A stretch of DNA of 64,000 nucleotides, from assembly GCA_905250115.1 (NCBI GenBank), contig CAJNOI010000086.1, forward strand, positions 331,109 through 395,108, in the 5' to 3' direction. Of this stretch, positions 10,614 to 23,597 are shown in pieces. A program made the position numbers and the translations under genes. The DNA comes from Adineta steineri. Lineage: Eukaryota; Rotifera; Eurotatoria; Adinetida; Adinetidae. Below the pieces are notes generated by a model, which saw only the letters and a program-made list of their open reading frames with translations, was not told the DNA's origin and did no database searches. Every line of letters begins with the position of its first letter. The stretch's first letter is position 1.

Positions 10614-13600
10614 TTATGAATTGGCCATCGGTCTCGTCCGTCCATTTCGTCGGCAAAGATATTTTCGTACAAATTTAAATCCTAATGGAATAAAAATTTC
10701 AAGTAAAATGCAGAGACCACTATAAATAGTCAAAAGTATACTAAATGAATTGGAAATATTGAAACGTTTCCATAACGTGTATGAACAGATTGAGGGTTGA
10801 CAACTATTAAAATAGTTTTCATAAGAAACGTAAACACGCCAATCTTCGATAAATAGTTCATCAGCAATCGATTGAAATTTTTGTGTGTTGATCGGTTTAA
10901 AGCGAGTTCGAGAGGCGGACAGTGGTAGGAACGACTCTGTGGCTAATTTTTGAGATATATTATTGAGACAATTTTGATCATATATGCATTCCGCTGTTGA
11001 CTGAAGCATTGTTTCAAACGGTAAACAACCGATCATCATTCCAGGCACTACCCATTTAGGTCCTGAATGTAATTCTAAAGTCATTGGCTCCATACAAGTT
11101 GATGATGTCGCACAATTACATGATGATAGATTGTATTTGTGAGCTTGCATATAGATACTTCCACTCGACGTCTCATTGAAAATTATAGGATACCAGTTGG
11201 TAGTCAATGATGAAACTAAACCATTTCGAGAATACATATCCTGAATCAATTGTAATAAATGATTGAAATTTATGGGTATTATATTTTGAAGATTAGAAAG
11301 AGTACCATTGATTCTCTTGTTAAATAACTCAGATGAAATCATTTCAACAGAGATAAAAGTCGAGTTCAGAAAAAGAGCAAGTTCATGGTCGATCGTTTTC
11401 TTAACTATGTCACACATTATTTGCAGTGAATAAAAGTGAAACAGAGCCATACCTTGAAATGTACGACGGCTTCTTTTATGTAAAGTTTGGTTTTTACGCA
11501 AATCATCGAGTATCGACATCCACTTCCCGTGTGACTTAATAAAATCACTCTCGCACACATCGTGAAATAATGGTTTGAAATTAACAAAAGTATGGTAAGG
11601 AATAGACGAATTCGAACAAGGACACTGGGCTGATTTTGGTAAGCCTCTGTAGACATCTAATGTTGGATTTTCCTTAGTGATTGTATTTGATTGATAGGCA
11701 AGCATGGTAACTAACAAAACAGTAGTGAATATTATGATTAATGTGATAATGTAGACACGTGTCCACGACCGTTGAGTCTGTAATTCTTCTTCTGATGGAT
11801 TTGGTTTATCAGGATTTTCGAACATATTCAATGTGCTTACGACTTTGCATAGTTTTCTCCATAAGACAATAATATATGTTTGAATACTACGACGACCTGT
11901 AATCAAGAATACTGTATATATATATATTTGAAACCATAAACGAGATTTTTGGCAGACTTTTATGAAGTCTTATAGTAAAATAATACTCATGTTCAAAGCT
12001 CTGATAGATGAGTCAATGAATATAAGTAACGATCTACTATTATAGGAGGCTGTTCAATCATAGTCTTCGATTCGGATGATCTGTATTCATTCTTGTACAG
12101 TACACTTTTTTGCATAGAGAATCGAAGTTTTTTTCGTTATTGAAAATCGTTCTACCGACTATCAATCACTTTTCGAATGTACTTTCGTAAGATTTTTCGA
12201 AGGCTTTCAACAGAAAACAACTTATGGTAATTCAAAGATGTTATCCAATGAGTTAGAATATGCCACTAGTGGATCACCTCCAACAGCTAACATCACAATG
12301 ATTTTAAATTTTTTACACAACAAATAGAAAAACTAGAGGAGCTTTAATTCATCAGCGTGTGAAGAAAGTAATAGATTAACCATATGTACTGAATTATATA
12401 AGGAATGGTGGTTTTTAAAAGAAGCATTTCTCTATTGAACGAAGTAATGTTACTCTACATGGAGTAAACAGTCTGAACCTCTATATTACATGTTGATATT
12501 TTAAGAAAAATGTTTACCTTCTTGTCGTGTAACTTCGGATGATCTTCTTTGTTGTGTTCTTCGGCAATATTTAAAAATGAGCGATATAATTAATGGTGAT
12601 ACAAATTGTAGAACAGCAGATAAAGTAGCAGATAGACCAATGACAGATGTAATCAGTGAAACAAAAGTAGGTTTTTCCCTAGTTGTATACGAACATGATC
12701 GAGGTTGACATTGCCTGAAATAGGCCGTATAATTTAATTTTCGTGACCAAAACTCAACGAACAAACGATCTAAAAGTAATTGAAATGTTACATTATTTGA
12801 AAAGTTACTTGTTTGAGACAATGCTGTAATATTATGACCAGGAATGTCTATGATAATATTTACACACGATTGAATATACAAACATTGAAGTTGTGATAAT
12901 AGTAATGAACCAACAGAGTATGCGGATGTGTAGAAGCCAGGCAAAGGTATTCGTACGGGATTTTTGTCTATGTCCAAACCAGTATAAAGCGTTTGTAGTT
13001 TACAAATTGGTTCAAAGAGAAGGGAACATACACCGTCGTTATCATCATTCCAAACTATGACAGGATCAATGTCAACAAACAAGTGACCTGTATCGTTTTG
13101 CATAGATATACGATAATTTATGCGGTTTCCATAAATAAATTGATTGGCCATTATTGTCTGACGTATCATTTCTAAGGGATAAAAGAAACGATCAGATGTG
13201 ACATGTTCAAAGTTTTCTCCCTCAGAATTCATTGTAGAATTGAAAAGAATTTCACTCATCAGATTTGCAGTGACTAACTGATTTTCATAGAATAGGTTAC
13301 GAGCATCAATTATTGTTGTATTGGCTAGATTACAAAATGAACGAAGTAATTGAAACATAAAGCCACTTCCCGAAAAATCATTTGGATACGCAGCTTCTAG
13401 ATTGAAAAATAAACCAAACCACTCATATAGTACAAAATGACTGGAGCATATTTCATGAATGGTAGGAATCAATTCAATATAATTTTTAAATGATGACGAA
13501 ATTTGAGAACATGAACATTGTAGAGATAATAAATTAGTTCGTTTCTGAAGATCTAATACTTCATCGAGCGATGGATTCAATATATATTTAAAAGTAGTTT

Positions 13601-15083
13601 GTTCAATTATTGCCGTGTACAAGGTCACAAATATCAAAGAGTGTAAAAAACAAATAATATAAAATCGAGTTGTCCAACATTGTTGATAAATATCGGATGG
13701 TTCAACATGTATAGCTGATCGAAAAAGATTCATTTTAACAAGAGCAGAAATAAGTTGTTGAAACCAGTAATAAATAAATTGTTTCGGTTGTCTGATAGAA
13801 GGGCCTCGGGAAGATGTTTCTTCATTGCGTTGAAAAATAAATTTAATAATAATTGGAATAATAAGACGCAAACTAAGAGAAAGTCCACCATATACACCAA
13901 TAACCGCAGTTAGTATATAATAAATGTTAAAACGCTTGTTAGTTGTATACAAACATAATTCTGGTACACATTTATTAAAATATGATGAATAATTCTCTTC
14001 TTGAATCCATTTTTCAATGAAACCGCTTTTAACAATAGTTTTCAAAGTATCGTTCATTTGGAATCTACTTGTTTTATTTGCATTTAAACATGTAAAATTT
14101 GATGATATATCGGGAAAAAAGTTTAGTAATGAATTAATCTCTGTTTGATTATAAAATGCTTTTAATGTTGAGAGAAGAAGTGAATCAATCGGTCTACATC
14201 CAGTATACCATTCATCAATAATATACAAACGGTCAAAATCAGTAGAGTTAATATTAAAAAGATTGTTACCAAAAAATCCTGCACGTGTGTAACATGTGGA
14301 TAATTTTTCACAAGTGCACAGATCTCCGTCATCCGGGGAAAAAAATGCGCTGGGACCCGCCGTAACCATCCAAAGAGGGTTAAGCTCCAAAGGAATATAG
14401 TGAAAGTAGAAAATCAAAGTAGTTCCACTTGACGGTACGAGAAAGTTGCCTTGAATGATCTCATGGATAAACGTTAGTTTATAACCGAATGCATCAAGTG
14501 TATTATTTTTGAAAGTATCAATATCAGCTTGAATTCTAGCTTGGAAAAAAGCTTTAGTCATTAATTTCTCAGTGATAAGTTCACTGCGAAAAAATGACTG
14601 AAGACTATCATTAATTCCTCGAGCAGTTGATCGGCAAAGAGCAGCAAGTAATTGAAATTGTTGACTGGCAGTTGAACGAAAATCAACAGGAAAATAAAAA
14701 GGAGTTTTTGTTGAGTCGAACAGCGCATCGATCCATCGTTGTGTAACAAAATCACTTGAACAAATTTGATGATAAGACGGTATCTGATTCATGAATTCTC
14801 CATAGCGGATTGATGTTTCTGAACAAGAACATTCCATTGAATATTTAGCTTCCAATTCGTGATATAAATCAATAGTTGGATTGTGTATTTCAACAAGTAA
14901 TGTAATTTTATGTAATGCAGCATAGATACTCAGAATAAGTAAAATGATTGTAAATATCGGAAGATAAAAGCGAGTAAACAAACGTTGAATTCGAAGACTA
15001 TTGGCATCGGTAGCGTTTGTCTCAAATAGATTCAGCTCCTTTAACTTTTGAAAAAACGGCATCTTCTCACTGTTGATCAGCAA
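10614..15083 (-). CDS. Tandem-unit two-TM / Cys-rich ectodomain protein (three units)
   Basis: Exon 15083-12518 is an 855-codon frame with two tandem units; exon 11896-10614 holds a third. The GTAAAC donor and the CAG acceptor are phase-1 compatible across a 621-nt gap, giving about 1282 residues. Each unit has a cytoplasmic NLFE-like lead, a TM helix, a YxxxCxCS motif, YHQICSSDFV, a W-rich middle, a Gly-Cys before LLLSTLKAFYNQT, LFVEFW, CxPxxCxYT and a second TM with a GGLSLSLRLIIP-like pattern. Many N-glycosylation sites lie between the TMs, so the loops are extracellular. The same family is at 41.8-46.1 kb. Function unknown. The third unit has its own Met (11906) and could be a separate gene. 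First Met could be 15083 or 15062. Confidence 0.65.
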
Positions 15084-17011
15084 AGTGATAACTATTTGAT
15101 GATTTATTGACTTTTCAAAACGATGAAGTTATTCAACAAGCATACTAAAACAATCAGATGAGTATATAACACAGCAAAAATGTCATCATTTTTTATCTAC
15201 AGTTAATATTTACGTGACTGTGAAGTGTACAGGGTGCGTGCGAAGTAAATCTTATACCACCTCCGTAATTTTTTAAAATCTTCTAAAGTACTTATTGATT
15301 TCGACTTGACCTTCATATTTTCGGTGAATAATCGTTAACATTTTTCTATCAAGAATATGTTTTAGATTTGATGGATTAATTAATCTCTCAAAAAAAATAA
15401 TGAGAAAAAGAAAGAAGAAAAATTGTTTCATTCCGTTTTTACGTCAATAGAAAAAATGGAAATGCAACTTCTGTTCAAAAATTAACCAGAGAGCTTTTTT
15501 GAATATTTTTTTCTCATGAGAGAAAAATACATATATCACTTCATATTGTTCTGTATTCTGGATGCGAAATATGAATAAGAATGCATACTTATTAAAACAT
15601 TTACGATATTGTGGCCAGGTCTGTGACTGCTTACCGCTAAGTTGTATCATATTACTGATGAGTAACTCGTGTGTGACGAGCGAATATCACAGCCAAAATT
15701 ATGACATATAGTATATAACTTTTTTGGATTCAACAGTCGAATCCTATATAAGCTAAACATTGAATGAATCTATTGCATAAGCACCTTATTTAAATTTGTA
15801 ACTTCTGTGAAAAGAAAACAGATGATGATTAGATCACTCTGATCTCAAAAGAGTGTGTTAACCGCTCTCTCTCTCTCATTTTAATACATCGAAAGTTTGA
15901 AACTATCTCAGGTACTTGAGTGTGAGCTGTTACACTAAATAGTGGACAAAAAACTCCTTTACATAAGTAAAAGTTGAAAATCTTACCGTATTCTAAACAA
16001 AGCGGCTCTCTTTCTGCTACTGATAAACGCAAATAGAAGGCTTGAATTTTTAGCCCCAAAATATCGCCACCACCCCCGTATACTTCAGTGTTATTCGATT
16101 CATGATATATGCACATAACATGTTGGTTCTTTTTTCTTTTAGGAAACGTTGCATTTCCTTCAAAAAATGCTGATTTTCAATATTTTGTTAACAGAAATCA
16201 CATTATATGTTGAAGGAAACATTTTGCTTCCGCATCCTTCCTAAAAGATTATGATATTTCTACAATATTCTATAACTACACCACATGTCAATTCATATCT
16301 AACATCATTTTGTTCAAAATTTATCATGAAAAATGAAATCAATTCATCATGTTTATTTACATGTTATTATTGTTGCAAATATTTCGTATTGAAACAATTG
16401 TGTAAGGAAACAAACTATCATTTAAATAACTGTTACATTATTATTTGACATTTTTTTTATAGAATTAACTGATAATTTGAGTCGAAAAAAATGTTGTTTT
16501 TATTCAATTTATACAAGATTATTCCTACTGAAATACTTGTCCAGCATGTACTCAATATAATATCGTATTTTTTTCTGACAGAATTTATAGTAAAATACTT
16601 GCTCGATAACATGTAAAAAATAGATTGAGGTTAATACCTAAGGAAAAATGATGCTATTAATTATAAAATACAAAACATATTTTTTCATGACTTCTCTACT
16701 TTAATGAGAAGCATTCATCTGTGTACAGTAACAATAAATGAACTGAATAGCGAAGGACACTTTGGTTTGTGTTTATCAAGTATAAAAACAACAACGTTCG
16801 AAAACGAAAGGAAGCAAAAAAAGCGGCTAATTAAATATTTTGTATATTTACAAAATTTCATTGTTAGAGTAACATGAATAAATATGGATTATTATATTAG
16901 AAATTTTCAAAAATCAATAGATATTGTTTGATTGTTATTATTAATAACATAGAGATAGAAATACATGATTTTAAATATATGTGAATTATATTTTTCTACT
17001 TCTTATTGTAA
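15084..17011. other. Intergenic region
   Basis: No gene supported. It is AT-rich, with a direct dispersed repeat at 16131-16330 (partner near 61051). Short frames at 15444-15650 and 15829-16116 lack recognisable features. Confidence 0.5.
16131..16330 (+). repeat. Dispersed direct repeat (partner about 61051-61230)
   Basis: AGGAAACGTTGCATTTCCTT followed by CAAAAAATGCTGATTTTCAA matches 61061-61100 with a few changes in the same orientation. Weaker similarity continues for about 150 bases (AACATTTT..CAAAATT). Confidence 0.5.
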
Positions 17012-17242
17012 TCATAATTTGTAAATGTGATGTTTCATTAGTTTCTTAAAAATTATAATACTTAAAATAATTCCAATGAACATACCAATAAAAGCGAATA
17101 CAATTTCATGGGCATTTTCTCGATTATGATTAAAATAAATCGCTCTAGTAGAATTACAGTTATATCTATCAAAATCATCAATATAGTATAAAATAATGAA
17201 AATAATAAGAATAAAAATAACTACCAATAATATAAAAAGCAT
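17012..17242 (-). CDS. Small two-TM hypothetical protein
   Basis: A 76-residue frame with two strongly hydrophobic segments (residues 1-20 and about 49-66) separated by a polar stretch with DDFDRYNCNST. Base composition is as AT-rich as the surroundings and AT-rich codons favour Ile/Leu/Phe by chance, so coding status is uncertain. No family recognised. Confidence 0.25.
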   Translation of the reverse strand: MLFILLVVIFILIIFIILYYIDDFDRYNCNSTRAIYFNHNRENAHEIVFAFIGMFIGIILSIIIFKKLMKHHIYKL

Positions 17243-18335
17243 TTAGATAATAAATGACAAATTCATTGATTGAGTTCGTAAATAGATGTTTACTATTTTG
17301 ACTATTCTTATTCACAAGTTTTAATTAACACGCTAAATTAGTTATAATTAATTGAATTAATAAAATAATCGATATTAAATCACGAAAAACATATAAATAA
17401 TATTATTTGAAATAAACATGTATTCTGACATACAAAAACCGTTTAATATAAAATAAATTCAGATTGTTTCGAGGATGTGAGTGAATATGAATGTAGATTG
17501 TATTTAGTCTCTATACCCACACCCTCAAGGAAATCTACTCTACTGTATGCATTCATTCTGTCTATAGTATCATTGTTTCGAATATGAATATTTCGCTCCC
17601 TGTGAGTAGTAATGTAGAATTAATTTCTTTATGTACACAACGGAAATGCATAAATTTAATATTTTTTTCTTCATATCTATATACATCTAACCCAAAAGAA
17701 ATCAAACAATAGTGTAATAAATTATAATAACTACTTAAATACAACATATTTCTAACAATAAATAATCTATTCTTTTTCATTCTTGTCTATGTATCCTATA
17801 CGAAGTATTTTACATTGTTCTCTCACTTTTTATTTTTTATTTTTCTAAATAATCATAATAATTTACTTCTGTATTTTATTCAAAACACTTTTCACATTAA
17901 TATAAAATAACAACTCACATCTGCCAATATTTTATTCAAAACTGACTTTGAAAAAAAAGGAAATATGATTAATATTTCTATTGATCTAACATTTTGTTTT
18001 TGTTGCAAATATCATAATATTCTCAACTGATTATTTAAGTCATGCACAGTAGTTTCTATTTAATTGAGATAACAAGTAGAGAAATATATATATCATTTTA
18101 ACTCACATAAAAAGAAATCAAAACTTTATTTTAACATTGTTTTGTTTTGTTTTGGTTTAAATCGATTCATTCATGATATATATCATATCTCATCAACACA
18201 AAAACAATATTCAACGAGAGATAGTTTATGTTTTCTATAATTATATCAATATGGATCAATGATCTTTGAAGAAAAAGAGTTTTTTTTCTTGATTTTAGAT
18301 TGTAAAAGTATTCAAGTTTAGTGAAAAGAACAATT
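17243..18335. other. Intergenic region upstream of the NHL gene
   Basis: It contains the telomere-like hairpin at 17471-17528. From about 17740 it holds sequence that recurs inverted near 51.9-52.5 kb, so the conserved segment extends about 600 bp upstream of the gene and probably includes its promoter. No other gene seen. Confidence 0.55.
17471..17528. repeat. Telomere-like hairpin element flanking the left NHL segment
   Basis: GAGGATGTGAGTGAATATGA and TACCCACACCCTCAA face each other. The element and its flanks (AGATTGTTT.., TATTTAGTCTCTA) closely match the one at 20603-20665, in the same orientation, on the other side of the NHL gene. Confidence 0.65.
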
Positions 18336-18667
18336 ATGAACATGAATAACAGAGTTGGAGTTGAAGAAGTAATGTATTAAATAGAAAAAAAATAATCTCT
18401 TTTTCTTTTTGAATATTTTAGTCTGTTGAAACTAATTCTGATACAACACCATCACGAAGATTGTATGTAAATATTATGAACTACAATAAATTATCAAAAG
18501 AATTTCTTCTTTCAGATGTGAACATTCTCGAAAGAAAAAAATAATATGCATAATAATTTTGATTATTTGTATTGATTTAATTATAATTATTCCAGCAATC
18601 ATTATTACACGAAAAAACAGAAAAATGGAAAAAGCATTAACACCAGAGATAACATCAACAACAACAA

Positions 18668-18704
<37 letters not shown>

Positions 18705-20081
18705 AACGACAACGACAACAACGACAACGACAACGACAACAACGACAACGACAACGACAACAAGGACTGGTATGATTTTATTAAAACTAGTTTGTTTCTT
18801 ATCTGAAAGAATTCATAAAAAATAAATTATTGTTAAAACTAATTTTTATACTTCAATCTTAAATATTTTTATTCGAATGATAACATAAAATAGTTTTATA
18901 TTCAATAATTGATAGTCATAGATCATATTTTTGTAGAATAATATTGAAAGGTTCACTGAAAGATAAATGAGAAGATGATATCGAATTTATAGTTCATCCA
19001 TCTACACCCACATCCACATTCTCGTAATTTCTATGTAGTGAGATAGAAACAATATAAAGGATAAAACAAAATATGTTTTATTTTTAAGAAATAATTTTTA
19101 GATATACAAAAAAAAAAAAGAAATTGAAATATTTTTTAATGTTTTTTAGTACAAATACTTCCTTCTGTCGTCATTGACAGCAATACAAAATGGAAACAGC
19201 ATGCAGTTACAGTTGCTGGAGGAAATGGACAAGGAAATGAACTACATCGATTAAATTTTCCTATGGGTATTTATGTTGATAACGATGATGAAAGTATTTA
19301 CATTGCTGAAGGTATGAACGATCGTATTGTTAGGTGGGAACTTGGCGCAAAGGATGGTAAAATCGTTGCAGGTGGAAATGGACGTGGAAGTCAAATAGAT
19401 CAATTAAATTTTCCAGTGGATGTAATTCTTGATAAAGAGAAGAAATACATCATCATTTGTGATAACGGCAACAGACGAGTGCTAAGATGGTCTCGTCAAA
19501 ATAGTCAGAATCAAGAAATATGGATACCTAGTATTATTTGCCGGGGTTTTGCAATGGATAGTAATGGAGATATTTATATTTCTGACATGGAAAACCATCA
19601 AGTGAGACGTTTTCAGGAAGGAGATATAGTAGGTATAATTGTAGCAGGTGGACATGGAGTAGGAAATGAGCTTAATCAACTTAATGGACCTTTTTTCATC
19701 TTCGTCGATGAATATTATACAGTTTACGTAGTGGATAATGTGAATAGTCGTGTGATGATATGGATGAAAAATGCTACCGAAGGCGTTCGTTTTGCTCCTG
19801 GGCAAGCATCTGATATGAATCCCAGTCCGCTAAATTACCCCATCGGTGTAATTGTTGATCATACGGGTAATATTTATGTGTCGACGGGCGGAAGTCATCA
19901 GATAACGCGTTGGTCGCTAGGTGCAATAGAAGGTACCCCTGTCGCTGGTGAAATTCAATGGGAAAGCGGATCCATGCAACTCATAAATGCAGAAGACTTA
20001 TCATTTGATCATCATGGTAATCTTTATGTTGTCGATAGAGGTAATAATCGAATACAAAAATTTATTATTGATCGTGACTGA
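18336..20081 (+). CDS. Single-pass membrane protein with Thr-rich stalk and NHL beta-propeller (left copy)
   Basis: Four exons: 18336-18368, 18422-18462, 18516-18769 and 19150-20081. All splice phases agree, giving 419 residues. The N-terminus MNMNNRVGVEE and a 14-residue second exon are cytoplasmic. Exon 3 encodes a basic CEHSRKKK stop-transfer, one TM helix (IICIILIICIDLIIIIPAII) and a stalk of about 30 Thr from an ACA/ACG repeat. Exon 4 holds about five to six NHL repeats, each with the VAGGNGxG..LNxPxxVxxD and IYVxDxxNxRIxRW pattern. Type II topology puts the propeller outside the cell. Ligand unknown. The same small-exon architecture is seen at 50.2-51.9 and 55.8-60.0 kb. Confidence 0.85.
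18658..18765 (+). repeat. ACA/ACG microsatellite coding for the Thr stalk
   Basis: About 105 bases of alternating ACA and ACG triplets, all Thr in frame. The inverted partner gene carries a shorter, interrupted Thr/Glu/Ile stalk at the same place, so the tract has expanded or contracted since the copies diverged. Confidence 0.85.
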
Positions 20082-20397
20082 AACAAGTTTTTGGTGATAA
20101 AATGACTTTTGATAAATAATTCTTTTTTTTTGTCACTTTTTAAAGTATTTTTCATTAATAACAAATAAAGTTCATTATAAATCTTATTTATAACCTAATT
20201 TATTTATTCATTTTTGTAGGTACAATCTTTTTGGATTTATTCTTTGATTTCTATACATTTTTTGCCAATCTACACAACACAATATTCTCAATAAAAAACG
20301 TTCAATACAGTTTATGTTTCTATAGAACACAAATTAGTAAAGCTATCGAATTAAGAGTGTGTGATAATAAGAGCTCGATCATTGTTTTTTTTATATT

Positions 20398-20468
20398 GAC
20401 ATCCACACCCTCAAAATGGTTCATAAAGCATCAGCCGTGTAGGATATAAGGATGTGGGTGTGGGTGAA
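20398..20468. repeat. Telomere-like hairpin element (reverse arm order)
   Basis: Here the C-rich arm comes first (GACATCCACACCCTCAAAAT) and the G-rich arm second (GGATGTGGGTGTGGGTGAAG), the opposite order to most copies. A diverged counterpart lies at 49869-49912 in the inverted partner. Confidence 0.65.
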
Positions 20469-20602
20469 GATACAAAAACATTTTAGGTGTATACCTGTGT
20501 CGCCACGCATACCAAAATTTTTCATTTGCGTTATCTCAAATAAACAAGCATTCTGATATATAAGAAACGTTTTAATGAAAACAAAGTTTAGATTGTTTTA
20601 AG

Positions 20603-20665
20603 CGTGAGAGTGGGTGTTGGTATGAATTTAGATCTTATTTAGTCTCTAAACCCACACCCACCCTA
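20603..20665. repeat. Telomere-like hairpin element flanking the left NHL segment
   Basis: GTGAGAGTGGGTGTTGGTAT and AACCCACACCCACCCTAG enclose TATTTAGTCTCTA, as in the element at 17471-17528. Confidence 0.65.
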
Positions 20666-20805
20666 GTTTTCCTTCCGTCGCTTATTTTTGAATATTCGGC
20701 TAAAAGAAATGATCTGATGAGTTTCAATACGAATAGTTCTACTTCTTTATTCTGAGACTTGTTTTTTGTCATTCTCCTGAGTTTCAGCTGTTTTTTTTAT
20801 TCGTC

Positions 20806-20884
20806 TAAGGGTGTGGGTGTGGGTGGGTGGGTGTGAATGTGTCCCTCACTCACACACGCACCCATACCCACACCCACCCTCAAG
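20806..20884. repeat. Telomere-like hairpin element (best preserved)
   Basis: AAGGGTGTGGGTGTGGGTGG is answered by ACCCATACCCACACCCACCC and CTCAAG after a short GTGTCCCTCACTC centre. It contains several consecutive TGTGGG-like units in each arm. Confidence 0.8.
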
Positions 20885-21464
20885 AAAGTTTAGAATAAAT
20901 AAAATAAAATCATTGATGGATTAGAATAGATTGTTTATATTAGTAATCAATCAGAAAGAATATTAGAATATTTTTTAATATTTACTAATCAATTTACTAT
21001 ATCTATTTTAATCTACATAACCATATAGCTATATGTTCATGTCATCTTTTGTGTAATTTCGGTGTTGATAAAGAAAGAATAAATCTAAATTCACCTTTAA
21101 TATTGAGATGATTGGTTTTAACTTTGAAGTTTAGTGATGATGGAAAAATTCATATTATTGAAGAAATATATCTCAATGCGTAGGATCGAAAAAATAGTCA
21201 GATAGCACATAAATGCATTTAGATTCATTTATTTCAAAATAATATTGAGAAAAACAAACATTTTAATTTAACTAGAAAATCAAGAAGTTTTGAAAAAATA
21301 TTTTTTTTGTTTTTAATATCAATTCAAAATTGAGTAATTAGATACGAAATATAACAAGTAACGCTCGCCCGAGGACTCGCTTAGCTGTTTCTCGTAGAAA
21401 TCTGTTTTCTTCACATTTACTGGGGAAAAAAAATAAAAAACGTGAAAAATTTATTTTCGATGTT

Positions 21465-21725
21465 CTTTTAACCTTTGACCCCTCTTCACTCACCCACCCA
21501 CCCCTAACCATGGTCACCCAACAGATCTCAAATTCGAAGTCCCCACATTGGAATACCTCTAGAAATATTTTTTCCAGAAAATTGGTTTTTAATGTTTTTT
21601 TGACCTTTCATCCACACCCACTCACCCCTAACTATGGCCACCCAATAGGCCTCATATTCGAACTCCCCGCATCGAAAACCCTCTAGAAATATCCCTTTTA
21701 AAAAATTGATTTTTGATGTTTTTTG
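21465..21725. repeat. Two-unit tandem repeat of about 125 bp
   Basis: Both units contain GACC(T)TT..., CACCCACCCCTAAC-like, ATGG(T/C)CACCCAA, CTCTAGAAATAT and a final GATGTTTTTT-type run. The block is flanked by TTTCTCGTAGAAA (21400) and CTACGAGAAA (21786), an imperfect inverted pair that could be the ends of a small mobile element. Confidence 0.5.
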
Positions 21726-23573
21726 GACTCTGGAGACACCCAAACAAGCAAGCAAGTAAACAATTTATTCTTACTGGACTCTTCTCTACGAGAAAGAGAA
21801 CTTTTTCTATTATTTAATAATTCACCGTCTTAATAATTTGACTTCTTTTCTTCTTTTTTTTTCTAAATATAACTATCAGTGTTACTTTGATTAGAGGAAA
21901 GAAGTAATTATGATAATATAGTAAGTGATAAGAATTAAAATATAGAAGAAAATTAATGAGTAGTTGAACAAAAAGAATTTATCTTTTATGAATTGTATAT
22001 GACATGAAGTATAAATAAAAATACTTTTTTCTTTTTAAATACACAATTTAGGAACTGTCAAAAACAGATTCAAGAAAAATATGTTAATAGTAATATCATT
22101 TATATGAATTAAAGTAAGTGATAAGAGAACAACACAGGATTTTTTTGTTAAGTAGATAGAATTAATGCCAATTTCATCGAAATTTGTCAAACTATTAATG
22201 ACATATATTATTTCTACTAGAAACATATAAACGCGAAAGAAGATAAATATCATTTATCAAAAGATATATCATTAAACATTGATTCTACAGATCATATAAA
22301 CCTATAAGGAAACTTTTATTTTTGGTAGATGTGTATAGCAATGAAAACGTTTTCAAAAAAATGAATTTCTTTTCCAAAAATAGTATCCATTTTTTAAACT
22401 ATGATATAGAAGGATCTATAATATTGTTATCCCCATTATATCAATAACAATTATTATCTGATTAGAACTTTCGACTGTTTTGTTTTCAAAGAAAAACATT
22501 TTATTTTTTCATCACAAAACGATGATAATTTTGACTTCAGCTCTCTAAAGAAAAAGATTAGTAGTTCGTCATATGAGAAGTTAAAGAAACAAATCATTAA
22601 TTCTTTTTTTATATTAGTCCAACAAGGTACAAGTGTAATTCATATTATTATAGAATATTCAACAGATCTTCTTTTAACCTTTATTCAAATGAGTGCATTC
22701 TTTCTTTGTTTGATAATATTTAATTATTTTGCATTATTATATCAAATTCTATTCAAAGAAAAAATTTGAAAAAGAATTTTTTTTAAAATAAGACTGTTTC
22801 AATAAAAGGAAAAAAACGATCTTTATTATTCTGTAACTGATATAGAAAACTAATCTTTTTTATATAACATGTGTACAGTATTATATCATAGTCAAATAAG
22901 TATATACCTCTCTCTTCATATAAATATTAATACAAGAGATCACTGTTAGATTTTGTTAATAATAATAGAAATATGTTCTTAAAAATGTAATAGTCGACAG
23001 TCAATTATTATATGAATGAGAACGAAGTTTGCATTGACTAGCAATATATCAGGAACCTATCTAGTTAAAACATAAAAATCATCATAAGTCTCCTCTCAGA
23101 TGTTTCGAGATATAATTATGTATTTATATTTTATTTCAAATCATAATTAGACAAATTTATAAGAGCAGAAAGTAATTAACATGTCGCTAATAAAGAATAG
23201 TAGCCTTAATTAGTCTTTTGTATAGACGTTTTTTTCATAATGATGCTCTAAAATAGCACAAGTCTATCATTTACTGTCGAGAAGAATAACCTCATTATAC
23301 TCTTTTACCATAAAATATGACCGAAATCTCAATTCATATTAATTGTAAAGGTAAGAGTATTCTATTGTCTTGAGATATACAAATGATTAAGACAAAATAT
23401 ATTTAAATATCCATAAAGTTTAGATTGAAATTCTTTTGACAGTATAGATACAGAAAAAGCATTTAAACTAGGAGTTTTAACAAATAATTGTTTCTATTCG
23501 AGATATATCATTATTTTATTTTGTGAAACACGATCTAAAAGGAGTGTTGAAGTGTTTAAGAGTAGAAAACGGA

Positions 23574-23597
23574 CCCCCCCCCCCCCCCCCCCCCCCC
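23574..23597 (+). repeat. Poly-C run (24 C) beside a short direct repeat
   Basis: Twenty-four consecutive C, then CACAGACCGTGACCGACA at about 23597 and again at about 23632, with decayed versions after it. Such a run is unusual in this AT-rich context and its length may be misassembled. Confidence 0.7.

Larger units (their letters stand above)
17740..20545. repeat. Left arm of a ~2.7-kb inverted repeat carrying an NHL gene (partner about 49790-52470)
   Basis: Upstream DNA, all four exons, introns and the 3' flank to about 20540 recur inverted at 49790-52470. Matching points sum to about 70,210-70,335, against about 70,371 for the outer SABATH pair, so both pairs are nearly symmetric about the same centre (~35.15 kb). 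Divergence is clearly higher than for the SABATH pair. Confidence 0.75.
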
